Assembly (NCBI RefSeq): GCF_020283565.1
Contig: NC_060065.1
Span: forward strand, 28,570,409-28,634,408
From: Trifolium pratense
Lineage: Eukaryota; Streptophyta; Magnoliopsida; Fabales; Fabaceae
Length of the DNA: 64,000 nt
Direction: 5' to 3'
Positions 13,301 through 23,788 of the stretch are shown in pieces. The translations under genes were made by a program, and so were the position numbers. Position 1 is the stretch's first letter. Each line of letters starts with the position of its first letter. The notes under the pieces are model-generated. The model saw only the letters and a program-made list of their open reading frames with translations, did not search any database and was not told the origin of the DNA.

Positions 13301-16300
13301 AGATCATCAAGCATTTTAAGATTTTCAGCAAGGACTACAGGAAATAGAGTTTGTATACTTTTACAACCAATACAACTGACTTGTTTCAGATTTTGAAATT
13401 GTAGGATTCCTTCAAAGTTCTTCTCCCAAACAAGTTTCAGCCCCGATAGATCTTCCAAAGTCAGATTGTTTAACTGGGACGGAATTTCATCAGTGTCATT
13501 TTTAGCAAAAATTACCTCTACCTTATTACAATTCCGTACTTCTAAATCTTTTAAACTGTTTAAACAAGGAAGAATATTAGATGGAATTGCATATGGTTTA
13601 ATATCACAGTTGACTAGCTTCAATGTTCTCAAGCCGTAAAACCAATTGTTTTGGGTACAAAGTCCATCTTGCCATGCATCGCGTAGCTCAGGATGTTTCG
13701 AAAATTCTGTCCCGTCCATTCCTTCGGAAAGCATCTGTAAATATTATAAAAAAAAATAAAATTAACAAATGTATCATATTCTAATGCTTTCCCTACTAAT
13801 AAACTTCATAATATTATCAATAGGAAATTTCTATTGCATTTTAGTGATGTTTATTGGGCACACAATGTAAGTTCTTCCCTCCCAACCGAGGGAAACTAGT
13901 AGGTACAGGCATGACCGGAAAATAGTCGAAACGTGCAAGTATGGGTCAGAGCGGCTAAGGAGGATCAAACTGGAGTTTTAACAAATTTGTCAAAATAAAT
14001 CTCACCGGCGGACAGGGGGTCCCTCATGTAAGCATGGTTCAGGAATGTGTTTGATAGGGTTTAGGTATCATGTTGAATGAAGGAAAAATAGAAAGTCATG
14101 GTAAAATCGTGTGCTTGATCTACACACCGGAGTTGATCTTATATAGGCTCAAGGCAAGAAATACAAAAAATAAATATAGGAGATACTTTCCCTATTTACA
14201 TGATATGATATGCATATACAAAAAATACAGAGACTATAATATATTTTCAGCGCTACTTAATTGTACTTGAAAAGAATATAAATCATTTAATAAATTCATT
14301 AACATAACAACAACTTTTTTTTTTTTTTTTTACAGGAAAAGCAGTATACACCTCTTTTTTTTTTAACAATCACTTAAAAATTACAAAAATATTAGATTAT
14401 GGTAGCAAGGAAAAGCAGTATACACCTCATTTTTTTAATGAACCCATTTAAAAAATGCAAAAGTTGAAATAACAATTTATTGATATTAATGAACTTTCTA
14501 CCTGCAATAGAAACACCATTTTGACGGAGACATTAAGATCATTGTGGAAGATTAATTCATCATTTTGTTCAACCGAATTTTGAATTCCTTTAAAAGATTT
14601 TGCGATTATCCCTCCTCGAGAGAAACAATCCATCTTGGGACACTGTTGAATGTTCACCAGAGTTAGAGACGGTAACTGCAAAGTATCACTCCCTGAATAA
14701 AAATATTCAAGGCTTGATAAAGAATCTAGAACTATGGAGATTAGCCGCTCAAATTTGACTACAAGGGAAGTTGTTCCATCCTGCTCCATTTCTATTATTT
14801 CTTTAATTGATTCACTCTCCTTGACTGTGATCTTCTCAAGGTGCATCAACACTTTTGCCACTGACGATGTGAATAAATACTCCAATCCATGACATTCTTC
14901 TATATATAATTCTTTCAGATGGGAGAAAGATACTGCAGAAGGAGAACAGGATAATTTTGTCAAACCAGGACAACAAGTAACATTTAAATTGTAGAGCTTC
15001 TCACAGACTATGTTTAACCATGATGAGTCCTCTGACCAGATGAACTTGAGCTCAGATACGTTGTTCAGTGTCAATGTTTTCAACTGTTCACTAGTTTTGA
15101 TGTTTGCAGTTTGGAATATCTCGAAGCTTTTGCACCACTCTATACTCATTTCTTGCAAATTGGGTGCCTTACTAAGTATACCAAAGGGCAAAGTGGGATT
15201 CACAATATCATCCACATCAAAGAAAAATTGAATATCTTTTAATAATTTGAGGTCTTCCATTCCTTCTAAACTTGATCCCAACACCGAAGAGTATTCCCAA
15301 TCAACTGATAATTCCTCCAGAAATGAAATGGCCTAGCAAATGTAAAGAAATTAAAAAGGAAGGGATCAAAAGATGAAAAGAACAGTAAGAGAAAAAAAAA
15401 ATTAAGTGTATGAGATTAAAGATTCTATGTTACCTGGAGATTCGAAAAAAGAGGTTGTCTATTAATTGAAGTACTATTACCTTCACTCTCACTCTCGAGA
15501 CATGCACTTTGAAATAACTCCAACCTAGGGCAGTCCAACACTATTAATACATGTAACTCTGGGCATTCCACGGTGAATATTTCACAGTAAAAGTAAGTCA
15601 GCTCTGGCAAGTCATTAAGATCAAGTGACGTTAAACAAGGGAACACAAACTTTTCTGTATCATCTGCAGCAACGCCTACATAAACTTCCTTTCCTACAAT
15701 TTCAAGCAAATTTTGACAAGATTCTATTTGAAGTGTCTCGAGCTTTTTAATGTTTTTGGCTACAGCCGCCGGAAATAGTGTTTTCAGGCCATCACAATCA
15801 ATAACAGAGACATGTAGCAGATTTTGAAATATGAGATTTCCTTGATAATTCTCTCCCCACACATGCTTCAAGTCAGATAGCCCTTCTAAAGTCAAATTCT
15901 TCAATTGGGATCGAATTGTCATGTTATCATTCTCTAAGTTTCCAAAAATTTGCCCCACTTTGTTACAATTCCGCACTTCCAATTCTTTTAAGCTCTTTAG
16001 ACAAAGAAAGATATTAGATGGAATTGCACATGATAGATTATCACAGTCTTCCAACCTCAAAGTTTTCAAATTGTAAAACCAACTTTTTTCCAGATCACCA
16101 ACACCACAATTCCAGAGTATTTGTAGATCATGATGTTCTGACAGACTGATCTCTTCCATGCCTTCAAGAAACCTCTGCAAAAATTGCAAATAAGTTTATC
16201 ATTAGATATATCATCTTATTACAATGCTTCATCTGCCTATAAGAATCCTTACACTCTTTTCCTATTAGCATCTTTTAATTGAGACGAAAAAGTTTAGCAA

Positions 16301-19300
16301 ATAGTGAAGAAAATTGAAGTTGATTCGAAGTAAATCAAAATTATTGTTTCACATCCTTTATTTCACATGAACATGATCAGTTAAACATAACAGAATGTAT
16401 GAAATTTCTTATTCATGTGTTAAGAGTCCAACAATGGATGCGAGATGACCCGAAGATATATTTATAAGTGGGGACAATCCTCACCTTATAAATCGGTTTT
16501 GAAAAGATGAGTTAGACCCAATATACAAATCCAATGTGGAAAAAAAATGTTCAGATATTGATATTTGTCAGTATCCTTTATGATTGTTAGAAGTCCCACA
16601 TTGGCTAGAGATATGGCAAAGATAACCTTTATAAGTGTAGTGCAAACCTCAACTCTCAAGCTAGCTTTTGCGGTCATCCTCCTTTTCAATTAATGAAGTC
16701 TTATCTATTCTAGGTATCACATATCTCAGTTATCGATCACTTTTGATTCGACATCGGGAGTTAGAGACTTAGGGCATCTTTTCGGGTCGGGTTGATGGTG
16801 TGTTGACTGTGGAGTGTGTACTAGGTGGTGTCTGTTTTTAGCTTTATCATTGGTGTTCCGCTTATATATGGCGCCTTTGTTTTGTAGTTCCGTTTTTTCC
16901 GGCCTTTGTTCGTCTTGTGCAGAGACCGGTTATTATTAATAATATTTTGCCGTTCAAAAAAAAAAAAAAAAATCTCAGTTATCATGGTTTTATCCCATGA
17001 GTTTCCCTCTTTTTTGACTAAATGAGTTTCCCTCTTCTAACTGCCAAAGTGGAAGAAAAGGAAACAGTAGAGATTTGGCATTTCAATTAATGGAGGGTAT
17101 GTTTCCATCCTTATTTTTGAAACAATCCGTTGAGACTTTTAAATGTGACATCTGTCGGTTTTCTAAGCATAACCAAACTATTTTTCTTTCAAGTCTTACT
17201 AAAAGTGTTAAACCATTGGATCTTATTCATTCTGCGGACTGGCCCCTATGTATAAAATTTCTGGTGTGTGACGGTTTATTTCCTTTGTTGATGATTGGTC
17301 TCAAATAACTTGAATTTTCTTAATGAATAATAAATCAGAAGTACCATGATTGTTTATTCATATTTATAATATGGTGCAAACACAATTTGGAAAAGGTATA
17401 AAAAAAATATGTTCTAATAATGGTAAAAAATATCATTTCAATGAGAATATTTAATGCAACAACAATTTTTCTTAAAGAAGTGATTATCGAAAAACTAGCA
17501 TACTTCTATCACTTTATTATGTTCCTCACTTTTTCATTACCCACTAGCTAACAATCCAAACAAACTTTTAGCCAAGAATAATAAAATTTATTTATTTTAA
17601 AATAGAAAATAAAACAACATGAAAATTTAGTCAAAAAATTTATATGAACATACCTTTTCCTTGAATATCTCTTGTATTGTAGTATTTAAATCATCATTCC
17701 AGCACCATATCTTCTCATTTTCATGTACAAATATTTTTTCCAATAGTGGAGAGCTCTGGACTTTTTCAGAAAAACTTTCCATTTTGGGGCATGCACTCAC
17801 AACTAATTTCTCCATGGACGGAAACTCAGTGACACAACTCTTAGAGAAAGAATTGAGTTTCTTTAGCGACAAAAGTTCTAGGACTCTCAATTTCCTGAAA
17901 ACAATGTCAACTTTCAATACATTTTCATTTTCTACAATTTTGTCCACTTCACCTCCATTTTCATTCTCATTTCCTACAATTTCCTCCATAGATTCACATT
18001 CGACTACTTTCATGCTGTTGAGTTGAACCAAGCTTTTAGCGGCAGATAGTGGCATTAATATTTTTAATCCACCACAACTAACCACTTCTAGATTTGTCAA
18101 GTGAGTGAGAGATACTGAAGAAGGCATTATATTGACCAAAAGAGGACATTGCTTTAAGATCAGTAACTCTATCCTTTCAAGAATTATACCTTCTTCAAAG
18201 CCTATTGTCTCAAGATCAGGCATGTCTAGTAACATCAATTTTTCCAGCTTTGGAACAACCCCCAAATTTTCAATTTCAGGAGGCATTTTGTGAGGCACTA
18301 TATCTGTAACGAAACAATTACTCAATGATAGGCTTTTTAGATTAGGACTTCTATGAAGGAAAGAATAGAGAATCCCAGGATTCATTAATCTAGATAGGCA
18401 AAGTTCTTCCAAATTGTCCTGCCGATGGTTTCGTTCCCTCAGGTAACTGCTCGACAACTTTGCATGCCATGACTCGATGTGCATGCACTTCAACTTATTG
18501 ATTACCTGTAAGAAATAAATGATGAAAAACTATAAATCTGTAAAGTAAATATACAAAATAAAAAATATTATTTTGTCAAGTGGTAACTTGGGATCTAAAG
18601 TTGTTATATTGTTTTAATTCTCAACACGCATAAATATACAAGTATAGCCACCTTGATATAACATGATAATAGATATACAGTATCCTAACAATATTCCATA
18701 TCATTAAGAAATTGTTTTCTTTCTTTTTTTAAAAAAAAATTATCGTCCTACCATCTATGAAATAAAAAGAATTCTTAAAAAAAGCTTAAAGGCTTACTGG
18801 TACCTCTTTAGAAAAGATGGTTGACCTAGTTTGTGCCTCTGTGGTTTCTTTTTTGAATGGTTCCAGTCTGTCACAGAGCTCAATAGTCAGGTCGTTCAAT
18901 GCTGGACAACTAAGTTTATAAGCTCCTGGATAGAATCCAGAGAGTTTTGGAAGGTCGGAAAATTTGATAGTGGTCAGATTAGGAAACTCAAAAAATGGAC
19001 CTAGATTGCTTGTGTCGTTGGTACTGTATCTCTTGGGAACAATTTCCCTCAATTCAAAGCAATCCCGTATCACAAGGTACTCAAGAATGGGAAATAGCCT
19101 GGCTACAGAAACTGGAAATATATTTTCTAACCGATAACAATCATGAACACACATCTTTTGAAGACTTTTCAATTCAAGAATCCCAACCCGGTCTTTGCTC
19201 CATTTCCATACATGCTCTAGTTTAGGGAGTGTTTCTAAATAAACATCCTGCATGTTTGTTACATCCACCTCATTTCGTTTTTTATCATCTAGTTCAAATA

Positions 19301-22300
19301 CTAACTTCATTGATTTGCAATTTGTAACCCTCAAGTTGCATAGACTTCGAAACATTCCCGCCACATAACAAGGAAAAACATTGACAAGTTTGTCACATTC
19401 CTCAATGATCAGAGTGTCAAGTTTCTCAAAAGAATTTGAAGGGAGTTCAAAATTCCATATCTCCAACAAACTCTTCATGCTACTTAGTTTGATACTCTTC
19501 AAATTTGGAAAGACACTACCCTGTTTTGGTTAAAATACCGATAAGTTAATCAAATTAGACGTCAAACATATAGCAAATCAAATGAATGGAGAGCGCAGAA
19601 ACGTTTGTGTGGTGAATTAAATAGAGCGAAAAAATGTAGACAAATATGACCTTTTTACAAATTATACACAAACAACAAGCATTCATAATATTCTCAAATT
19701 AAAATAGTGTGGTCACAGACTTATATTTTTTTTAAAAAAAATAATAATTGGGGAAGAAGAAATTTTTATTAATTAAAGTGGCACTAATGACCATCTAACA
19801 ACCGTTCCCAAGGGGATTTAAACTATGTACCTTGAGGTTACAAGGTCAAACTTTTACTACTGAGTTAGCACCTCAAGTGTGATCGCAGACTTATATTTAA
19901 AATCTTAATCATTGGCAATATTAATGATGCATTCTTATATCTTTTGGTATATATACTACACGACCGTGGTATCTAGATGTCAATATTGAAAATGCTGCAG
20001 TATGCTTATAGAAAAGCTTTCAATATTAACATGCAAGATGATGAGGGTATTAGGTCCATATTAAAATGAGCATAAAAGATCTAACAATTGAACCTAATCT
20101 CACTAGCATACATACCTTCATTTTAGCATGACTACCTTGCCCTTGTGGAAATATGTAGCTCATCTTCTCACATTCACTTACAAAAAGGCTTTGAAGATTC
20201 ACCAGACTCTTGGCCATTGAAAACGATATTAGGTAATCTAAATTCCAACAACCATTTACATCCATGTGTATCAAATTTTTGAAACAGGATATTTGCATAG
20301 ATTGGTCACTCCATACTTTGTTAATTTGGATTGAGGACAAAACCATTCTTTCTAATTTTGGAAGTTCAACCTGCTCAGCAACACACAAAGTTAGTGTCTT
20401 CAAAAATTAAAGAATTCATTTTGACTTTCTCAAGTTAATTTTATTAGACAACAAATACTTCTAAAATAAAATAAAAAATAAAAACCGCCATACAAAGCCC
20501 TCCCTTTTGGTTTTAACAAATAAAATATGAAGAGTGTTTGAAAAGTAAAAGATAAATGCATCTGAACCACAATTTCAATCCCACCTTTTCATCGAAAAGT
20601 TCTGTAGCTTTTGCTCCATCTTCTCCTTCTGATGAAATGGGGTAGAATCCAATTAATTCAGGTAAAGACATTAGGGTCAAAGTGCGCAATTCAGGAAAAT
20701 TTAGTACCCCCCTTTCATTACTGTTACTCTCCGTTTCTGAAGCAACAATCGCCATCAAAGTGTTACATTCAGAAACTTCAATGGTTTCGAGAACAGTTAA
20801 AAGACTAACCACAGAAAATAAGACGACACTGGTCAGTTTACCACAAAGATTAATCTTGATGACTTTCAATTTTCTGAAAGAGGGTGCTGAAAGTTTACAG
20901 GAGCATATTTCACTGATGCTCTTGAGATTATATAGATGCAGTGACTCCAATTTAGGAAAAGCCTTCTCTGTATGCTGCCTGTCCTCTGGATTGATGAGGG
21001 ATTGAATGTCAGAATTATTGACAATCAACAAATGTTTAAGATATGGAAATCCCTTCAAACTCAATCTAAAAAATATATCTTTGACACCATTGAGTTCTTC
21101 AAGAAACAAAGTTTCAACTCTTTCAAACAACATCTTTATACCCTTTTGAGAATGAATGTTGCAACCTTTTTTTAACTGTATTGCCAAAAATCTTGATGCT
21201 TCATATTTCTCTGGCATCTTGGCATCCATATCTGAATATGCATTCATATCTCCAACAACAATCTTGTAGCTATATAACTTGTCAAAGAACAAGTTCTTTG
21301 GCAAATGGGCAGCATCTGAGATATGTATGTCTAAGGTTGTCAACTGATTAAGATGCCTCAACTCAGTAAGACTAGCATTTTCACTTTGATAATTCTGTTC
21401 TTCAACCTTCCATTGAATCAAGGTGTTTCTCATATATAACTCTTCCAAACTAATCAAACTCGATATTACATTGGATGGAATGTTTGTAAGTTTGGAGCAA
21501 TTACTTATGTCAAAAATCTGTAGCTTTTTTAACTGCTTCAATTCAACAGGCAACTTTTCAATATCAGATCCTGAAAAACTGAGAATTCTTAACTTCTTCA
21601 ACTCACCTATCACAGATAATTTCTTATCTAGCATGCATTGCTCGAAAGCAAGCATTTTGAGTTCTGTTAGGGATGCAATAGATGAATCTAAGGGTGATAT
21701 ACGAATGCCAGTCAATAACAACACTCTGAGTTCTTTCATTCCTTCGAAAAAGTTTTTTGGTATTTTCAGATGTGGATCATTGTTGTTAACTTGGAAGAAT
21801 CTAAGCCTCGGGTAGTTTATTTCTCTAGGAAACCCATCAATGATATGACAATGATGCAAGGAAATGGCAGCATAACTTTCAAGTTTATCTGGCCATTCAT
21901 CTATTTTCCCATTTGTCTTTGTAAATACATGCTTCTCCTTAGATGCTATTGACAAAGCCGCACTGCGAACAATATCTTGCATGGTGAAATGATCACTTGA
22001 ATAACTGTCAGACAGCAAACCAAACACTTTTAGTTTTCCAACCAACACATAAACTCTATCTCGAGCTTCCTTTACTGTATAGATTTCCTGGAGAAAACCC
22101 AAACCAATACAATATTTCACCAAGTCCACAATCAATGCATCAGGACCCATACGAGCACAGAGTAAGAAAGCATACTTGAGCTCCTCGTCTTCTAGAAGAT
22201 CATAACTTAACTTTGTAGAAAAATCAGACACTCCTGTCAAATTTCCCCTTTCAAGATGTCGGTGAACATCTTCCCATACCGAGCAGCTCTGGTTTTTCAA

Positions 22301-23788
22301 TGCCCGTGCAGTTGTGACTATTGACATTGGCAACCCATTACACTTGTGAACTATTGACATTGTTAATTTATCAAATTCAGTCTTTCCATTACCAATCCCA
22401 GCCATCTTCTTGAAAAATGTTTCTGATTCCTTTTCCTTTAAGACGTTGATGAAGTAAATAGAGTCTTCTTTCCCTTCCAAATGACTTAATAGCACTTGTT
22501 TGCTTTCAGAAATCAGTAAAACCTTGCACCCTTTGTAATGGCTAAGAGTTTCCTCTGTTTTCATATTAGATGCACTGGGGAGTTTTCTTGATTTCATCAT
22601 ATTGACAACACTATTGTTTCCTTCTGATTTTCTCTTACTGTGCTCTCCAGAGGATTTTCCTTCATTAACATTCCCGTATGGAATTTCCTTCATTGTTTTG
22701 GTCTTGCGGTGCTCCCCGGGGATTTTTCCTTCTTTGAGATTCCCAAACGGAATTTCCTTCATTGTTTTTGTCTTGGTGAGCAACCCAGGAATTTTTCCTT
22801 CTCTGACATTCCCAGATGAAATTTCATTTGTTGTTTCTGTCTTGCTGAACAGCCCAGGAATTTTTCCTTCTCTGACATTACCAGATGAAATTTCCTTCGC
22901 TGTTTCTGTCAAAATGTGCTGACCATCACCATCATCAACATCAAGTGGAATCCCTAGCATATTCAAGTCCAGTGCTGCCCAAAGATCATCTAAGATTATA
23001 AGCGTGCTCTCGTTTTTCAGTCTTCTTCGTATTCGAGCAGCTCTTGCAATGTCGCTTTCCTCATCCAATTTCATCCCTAAAGCATCAGCAATATGCCCTT
23101 GAATTTGTCTGATATCAGGATTTCTTGTTATGCTTGACATGGCCACTACATCAAACATCTTGTCCGCTTCTGAGGCTTGTAATGCATCCCTAGCAATTTT
23201 TTTGACCAATGTGGTCTTACCCACACCGCTCAACCCATGAAGCCCAATCACTCTAACATTTGGGCTTTTCAATGCTTCCTTAATCTTTTTCATAGATTCC
23301 TCTCTTGATGGAAAGCTTTCATAACCAACAGTATGAAAAAAGGAAGCAATGGAGGGTGGACCAAGCCAATATGAATATGTGTCATGTTTTGCTGTTTGCA
23401 GTAGTCCATTAACCTTACTTGTAATAGCAAAAGCTTTTGTGCTTAAACGATACCTTATCCCAGTTTTAGGAAGGTAACCACTTTTAAACAAGTCAAACAC
23501 AGCAAGTTGATGGTCTTCGTCCTCATCGAACTCGTCACATTCAGAAATTATTGTATCCACAGCTTTTATCCAATCTGCAACTTCCCTTGGAATTCCGTTC
23601 CCGTATCGATTGTCTTCTTCATCAACTTTACGTTGAACAGAATCTCTCGCTTTCTTGAGATTCTGAATTTTGGCTTTTAGTTCCCGATGTCTTGCCTCGT
23701 ACAACTTCAAGTGAACCAGAAACTCCTTCAGCCTCGCTTTTACACGAGGTGGCAGCAGGAAATGATAGCAATCAACTAGAGAAGCCAT
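4837..23788 (-). CDS. Giant CC-NBS-LRR disease resistance protein (RPS2/At4g27190-like), 14 exons
   Basis: An intracellular immune receptor of the coiled-coil NLR class. Joined exons on the minus strand: 23788-20585, 20370-20116, 19520-18798, 18505-17654, 16174-15434, 15332-14502, 13734-13012, 12907-12065, 11668-10946, 10841-9996, 9278-8580, 8474-7626, 7381-6806, 5658-4837 (stop TGA). Each length is a multiple of 3, every junction has AG and GT dinucleotides, and no in-frame stop is met, giving about 4228 residues. That is three to four times the usual NLR length. The excess is LRR: six A/B exon pairs after the founder exons. An AG just upstream of the ATG (near 23806) suggests a 5' UTR intron. 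The stop codon is followed directly by GTAAGT, so a 3' UTR intron is possible. Exon 3 could also end at 18804, in frame. The single-gene model is an inference from open phase-0 exons; splitting into several transcripts cannot be excluded. Confidence 0.72.
7626..9278 (-). CDS. NLR exons 11-12: LRR exon pair 5 (233 and 283 aa)
   Basis: Exon A spans 9278-8580 (TTACAG|ATGCTT to ATTGAT|GTAAGT) and is 8 codons shorter than its paralogues: the AEGEAESIS stretch seen near the end of exons 7 and 9 is missing. Exon B spans 8474-7626 (TGCTAG|GCCATT to AAACAG|GTAAGG). Confidence 0.76.
9996..11668 (-). CDS. NLR exons 9-10: LRR exon pair 4 (241 and 282 aa)
   Basis: Exon A spans 11668-10946 and exon B 10841-9996, with junctions identical in form to pair 3. 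The pair starts 2066 bp from pair 3, intron sequence included, showing a recent tandem duplication of the whole exon-intron unit. The tail of exon B (LNDELVLYNNDLNASV) resembles exon 12 of pair 5 rather than exon 8, suggesting recombination or gene conversion. Confidence 0.78.
11780..11932. mobile_element. MITE-like fragment in NLR intron 8
   Basis: The text AGGGACTAAAACC...ACAAGGACCAAAACCCAAA...ACAGGGACTAAAAACACCC is the terminal style of the legume repeats ending in 'GGGACTAAAAA...TTAACCC' seen elsewhere in this window. Only one side is present, so the element is partial. Confidence 0.4.
12065..13734 (-). CDS. NLR exons 7-8: LRR exon pair 3 (241 and 281 aa)
   Basis: Exon A spans 13734-13012 (TTACAG|ATGCTT to CTTAAT|GTAAGT) and exon B 12907-12065 (TGCTAG|GTCATT to TTGCAG|GTTAGA). 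Exon A differs from exon 9 of pair 4 at only about five residues (for example RDAWQDG against LDAWQDR). Exon B matches exon 10 until its last 40 residues, where it departs (SSDSNDPLVLHNDFNASV). Confidence 0.78.
14502..16174 (-). CDS. NLR exons 5-6: LRR exon pair 2 (247 and 277 aa)
   Basis: Exon A spans 16174-15434 (TTTGCAG|AGGTTT to CTCCAG|GTAACA) and begins RFLEGMEEISLSEHHDL. Exon B spans 15332-14502 (TGCTAG|GCCATT to TTGCAG|GTAGAA) and begins AISFLEELSVDW. It sets the template seen in pairs 3-5: A exons start xLSEGMDGxEFSKHPEL-like and B exons start AISxLEELxLDW-like. Confidence 0.75.
16424..16712. mobile_element. Two short LTR/TRIM-like fragments in NLR intron 5
   Basis: TGTTAAGAGTCCAACAATGG at 16424 and a second GTTAGAAGTCCCACATTGG near 16588 each lead into TATAAGTG...CCTCA...and a CGGTTTTG/GCTTTTGCGG segment. 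This is the style of legume TRIM or small LTR-retrotransposon terminal repeats. No internal domain lies between them. The family assignment is from memory of the motif only. Confidence 0.4.
16735..16971 (+). mobile_element. Short retroposon (LINE 3'-end type) with 12-bp target duplication
   Basis: The insertion ends in TTGCCGTTC followed by a run of about 17 A. It is flanked by the direct repeat ATCTCAGTTATC at 16723-16734 and 16972-16983. An A-tail plus a 12-bp target-site duplication is the signature of LINE-mediated retroposition. The segment has the look of a 5'-truncated L1-like 3' UTR (GTGCAGAGACCGG...TATTATTAATAATATT). Confidence 0.75.
17075..17330 (+). pseudogene. Ty1/copia GAG-pre-integrase / integrase remnant in NLR intron 5
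   Basis: The plus-strand reading contains FPSLFLKQSVETFKCDICRF, then SKHNQTIFLSSLTKS and LDLIHSADWPL. This matches the copia pattern of a CxxC finger, a K-H-x-x-F block and LIHSDxWGP at the start of the integrase core. The frame is lost after the LIHS segment. It lies antisense to the NLR gene inside its intron. Confidence 0.65.
17654..19520 (-). CDS. NLR exons 3-4: LRR exon pair 1 (A 241 aa, B 284 aa)
   Basis: Exon A spans 19520-18798 (acceptor AACAG|GGTAGT, donor CCA|GTAAGC; alternative GAG|GTACCA six bases earlier). Exon B spans 18505-17654 (acceptor TTACAG|GTAATC, donor GAAAAG|GTATGT). This is the most diverged pair. Exon B has an extra acidic stretch near ENENGGEVDKIVENENVL. Both carry the irregular LRR pattern LxxLxxLxVxxCxxL typical of this NLR clade. 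Confidence 0.75.
19765..19885 (-). mobile_element. tRNA-derived SINE-like relic in NLR intron 2
   Basis: On the minus strand it reads GCTAACTCAGTAGTAAAAG (A-box-like), then CTTGTAACCTCAAGGTAC and TAGTTTAAATCCCCTTGGGA (B-box-like). The spacing suits a tRNA-derived SINE head. The boxes are decayed and no target duplication was found. Confidence 0.4.
20116..20370 (-). CDS. NLR exon 2: short LRR exon (85 residues)
   Basis: Acceptor GAGCAG|GTTGAA and donor ATGAAG|GTATGT, both phase 0. It encodes VELPKLERMVLSSIQINKVW and following LRRs, ending HAKMK. It links the founder exon to the first A/B pair. Confidence 0.7.
20585..23788 (-). CDS. NLR exon 1: coiled coil, NB-ARC and first LRRs (1068 residues)
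   Basis: Residues about 20-60 form a charged coiled coil. The P-loop GLSGVGKTTL is at about 185-194 and kinase-2 LIILDDLW at about 263-270. RNBS-B appears as CKVLLISESKQVL (about 421-433), the GLPL motif as GLPM (485-488), and the MHD motif as MQD (603-605). Between kinase-2 and RNBS-B lies an extra block of about 130 residues with four 23-residue repeats. The P-loop and kinase-2 are intact, so ATP binding is plausible. The usual TSR of RNBS-B, whose Arg is the sensor-1 residue, is replaced by SES, and the MHD His by Gln. From about residue 630 the chain is LRR of the At4g27190 type. The exon ends at FDEK before GTGGGA. The ORF runs on 24 codons to 20513, giving a short product if intron 1 is retained. 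Confidence 0.85.
22640..22925 (-). repeat. Coding tandem repeat, 4 x 69 bp (23 residues), inside NB-ARC
   Basis: Plus-strand repeat starts fall near 22671, 22740, 22809 and 22878, exactly 69 bp apart. Translated on the minus strand, each unit follows KEI-S/P-x-GN-V-x-EGK-I-PG-x-x-x-KT-x-T-M. The two N-terminal units (near 22809 and 22878) are most alike; the C-terminal one (near 22671) is the most diverged. The 69-bp period keeps the reading frame, so copy number can change without breaking the protein. Confidence 0.85.

Noticed and set aside
4837..13734. LRR exons read as separate small LRR genes starting MLSEGMDG
   Set aside because: The ATG lies directly after an AG acceptor, each exon ends at a donor, and A and B exons join in phase 0; no separate promoters or stops are seen.
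22602..22922. Plus-strand ORF of 106 codons with regular PSLTFPDEISF-like repeats
   Set aside because: It is the antisense shadow of the 69-bp coding repeat in the NLR; the period is a multiple of 3, so both strands stay open.
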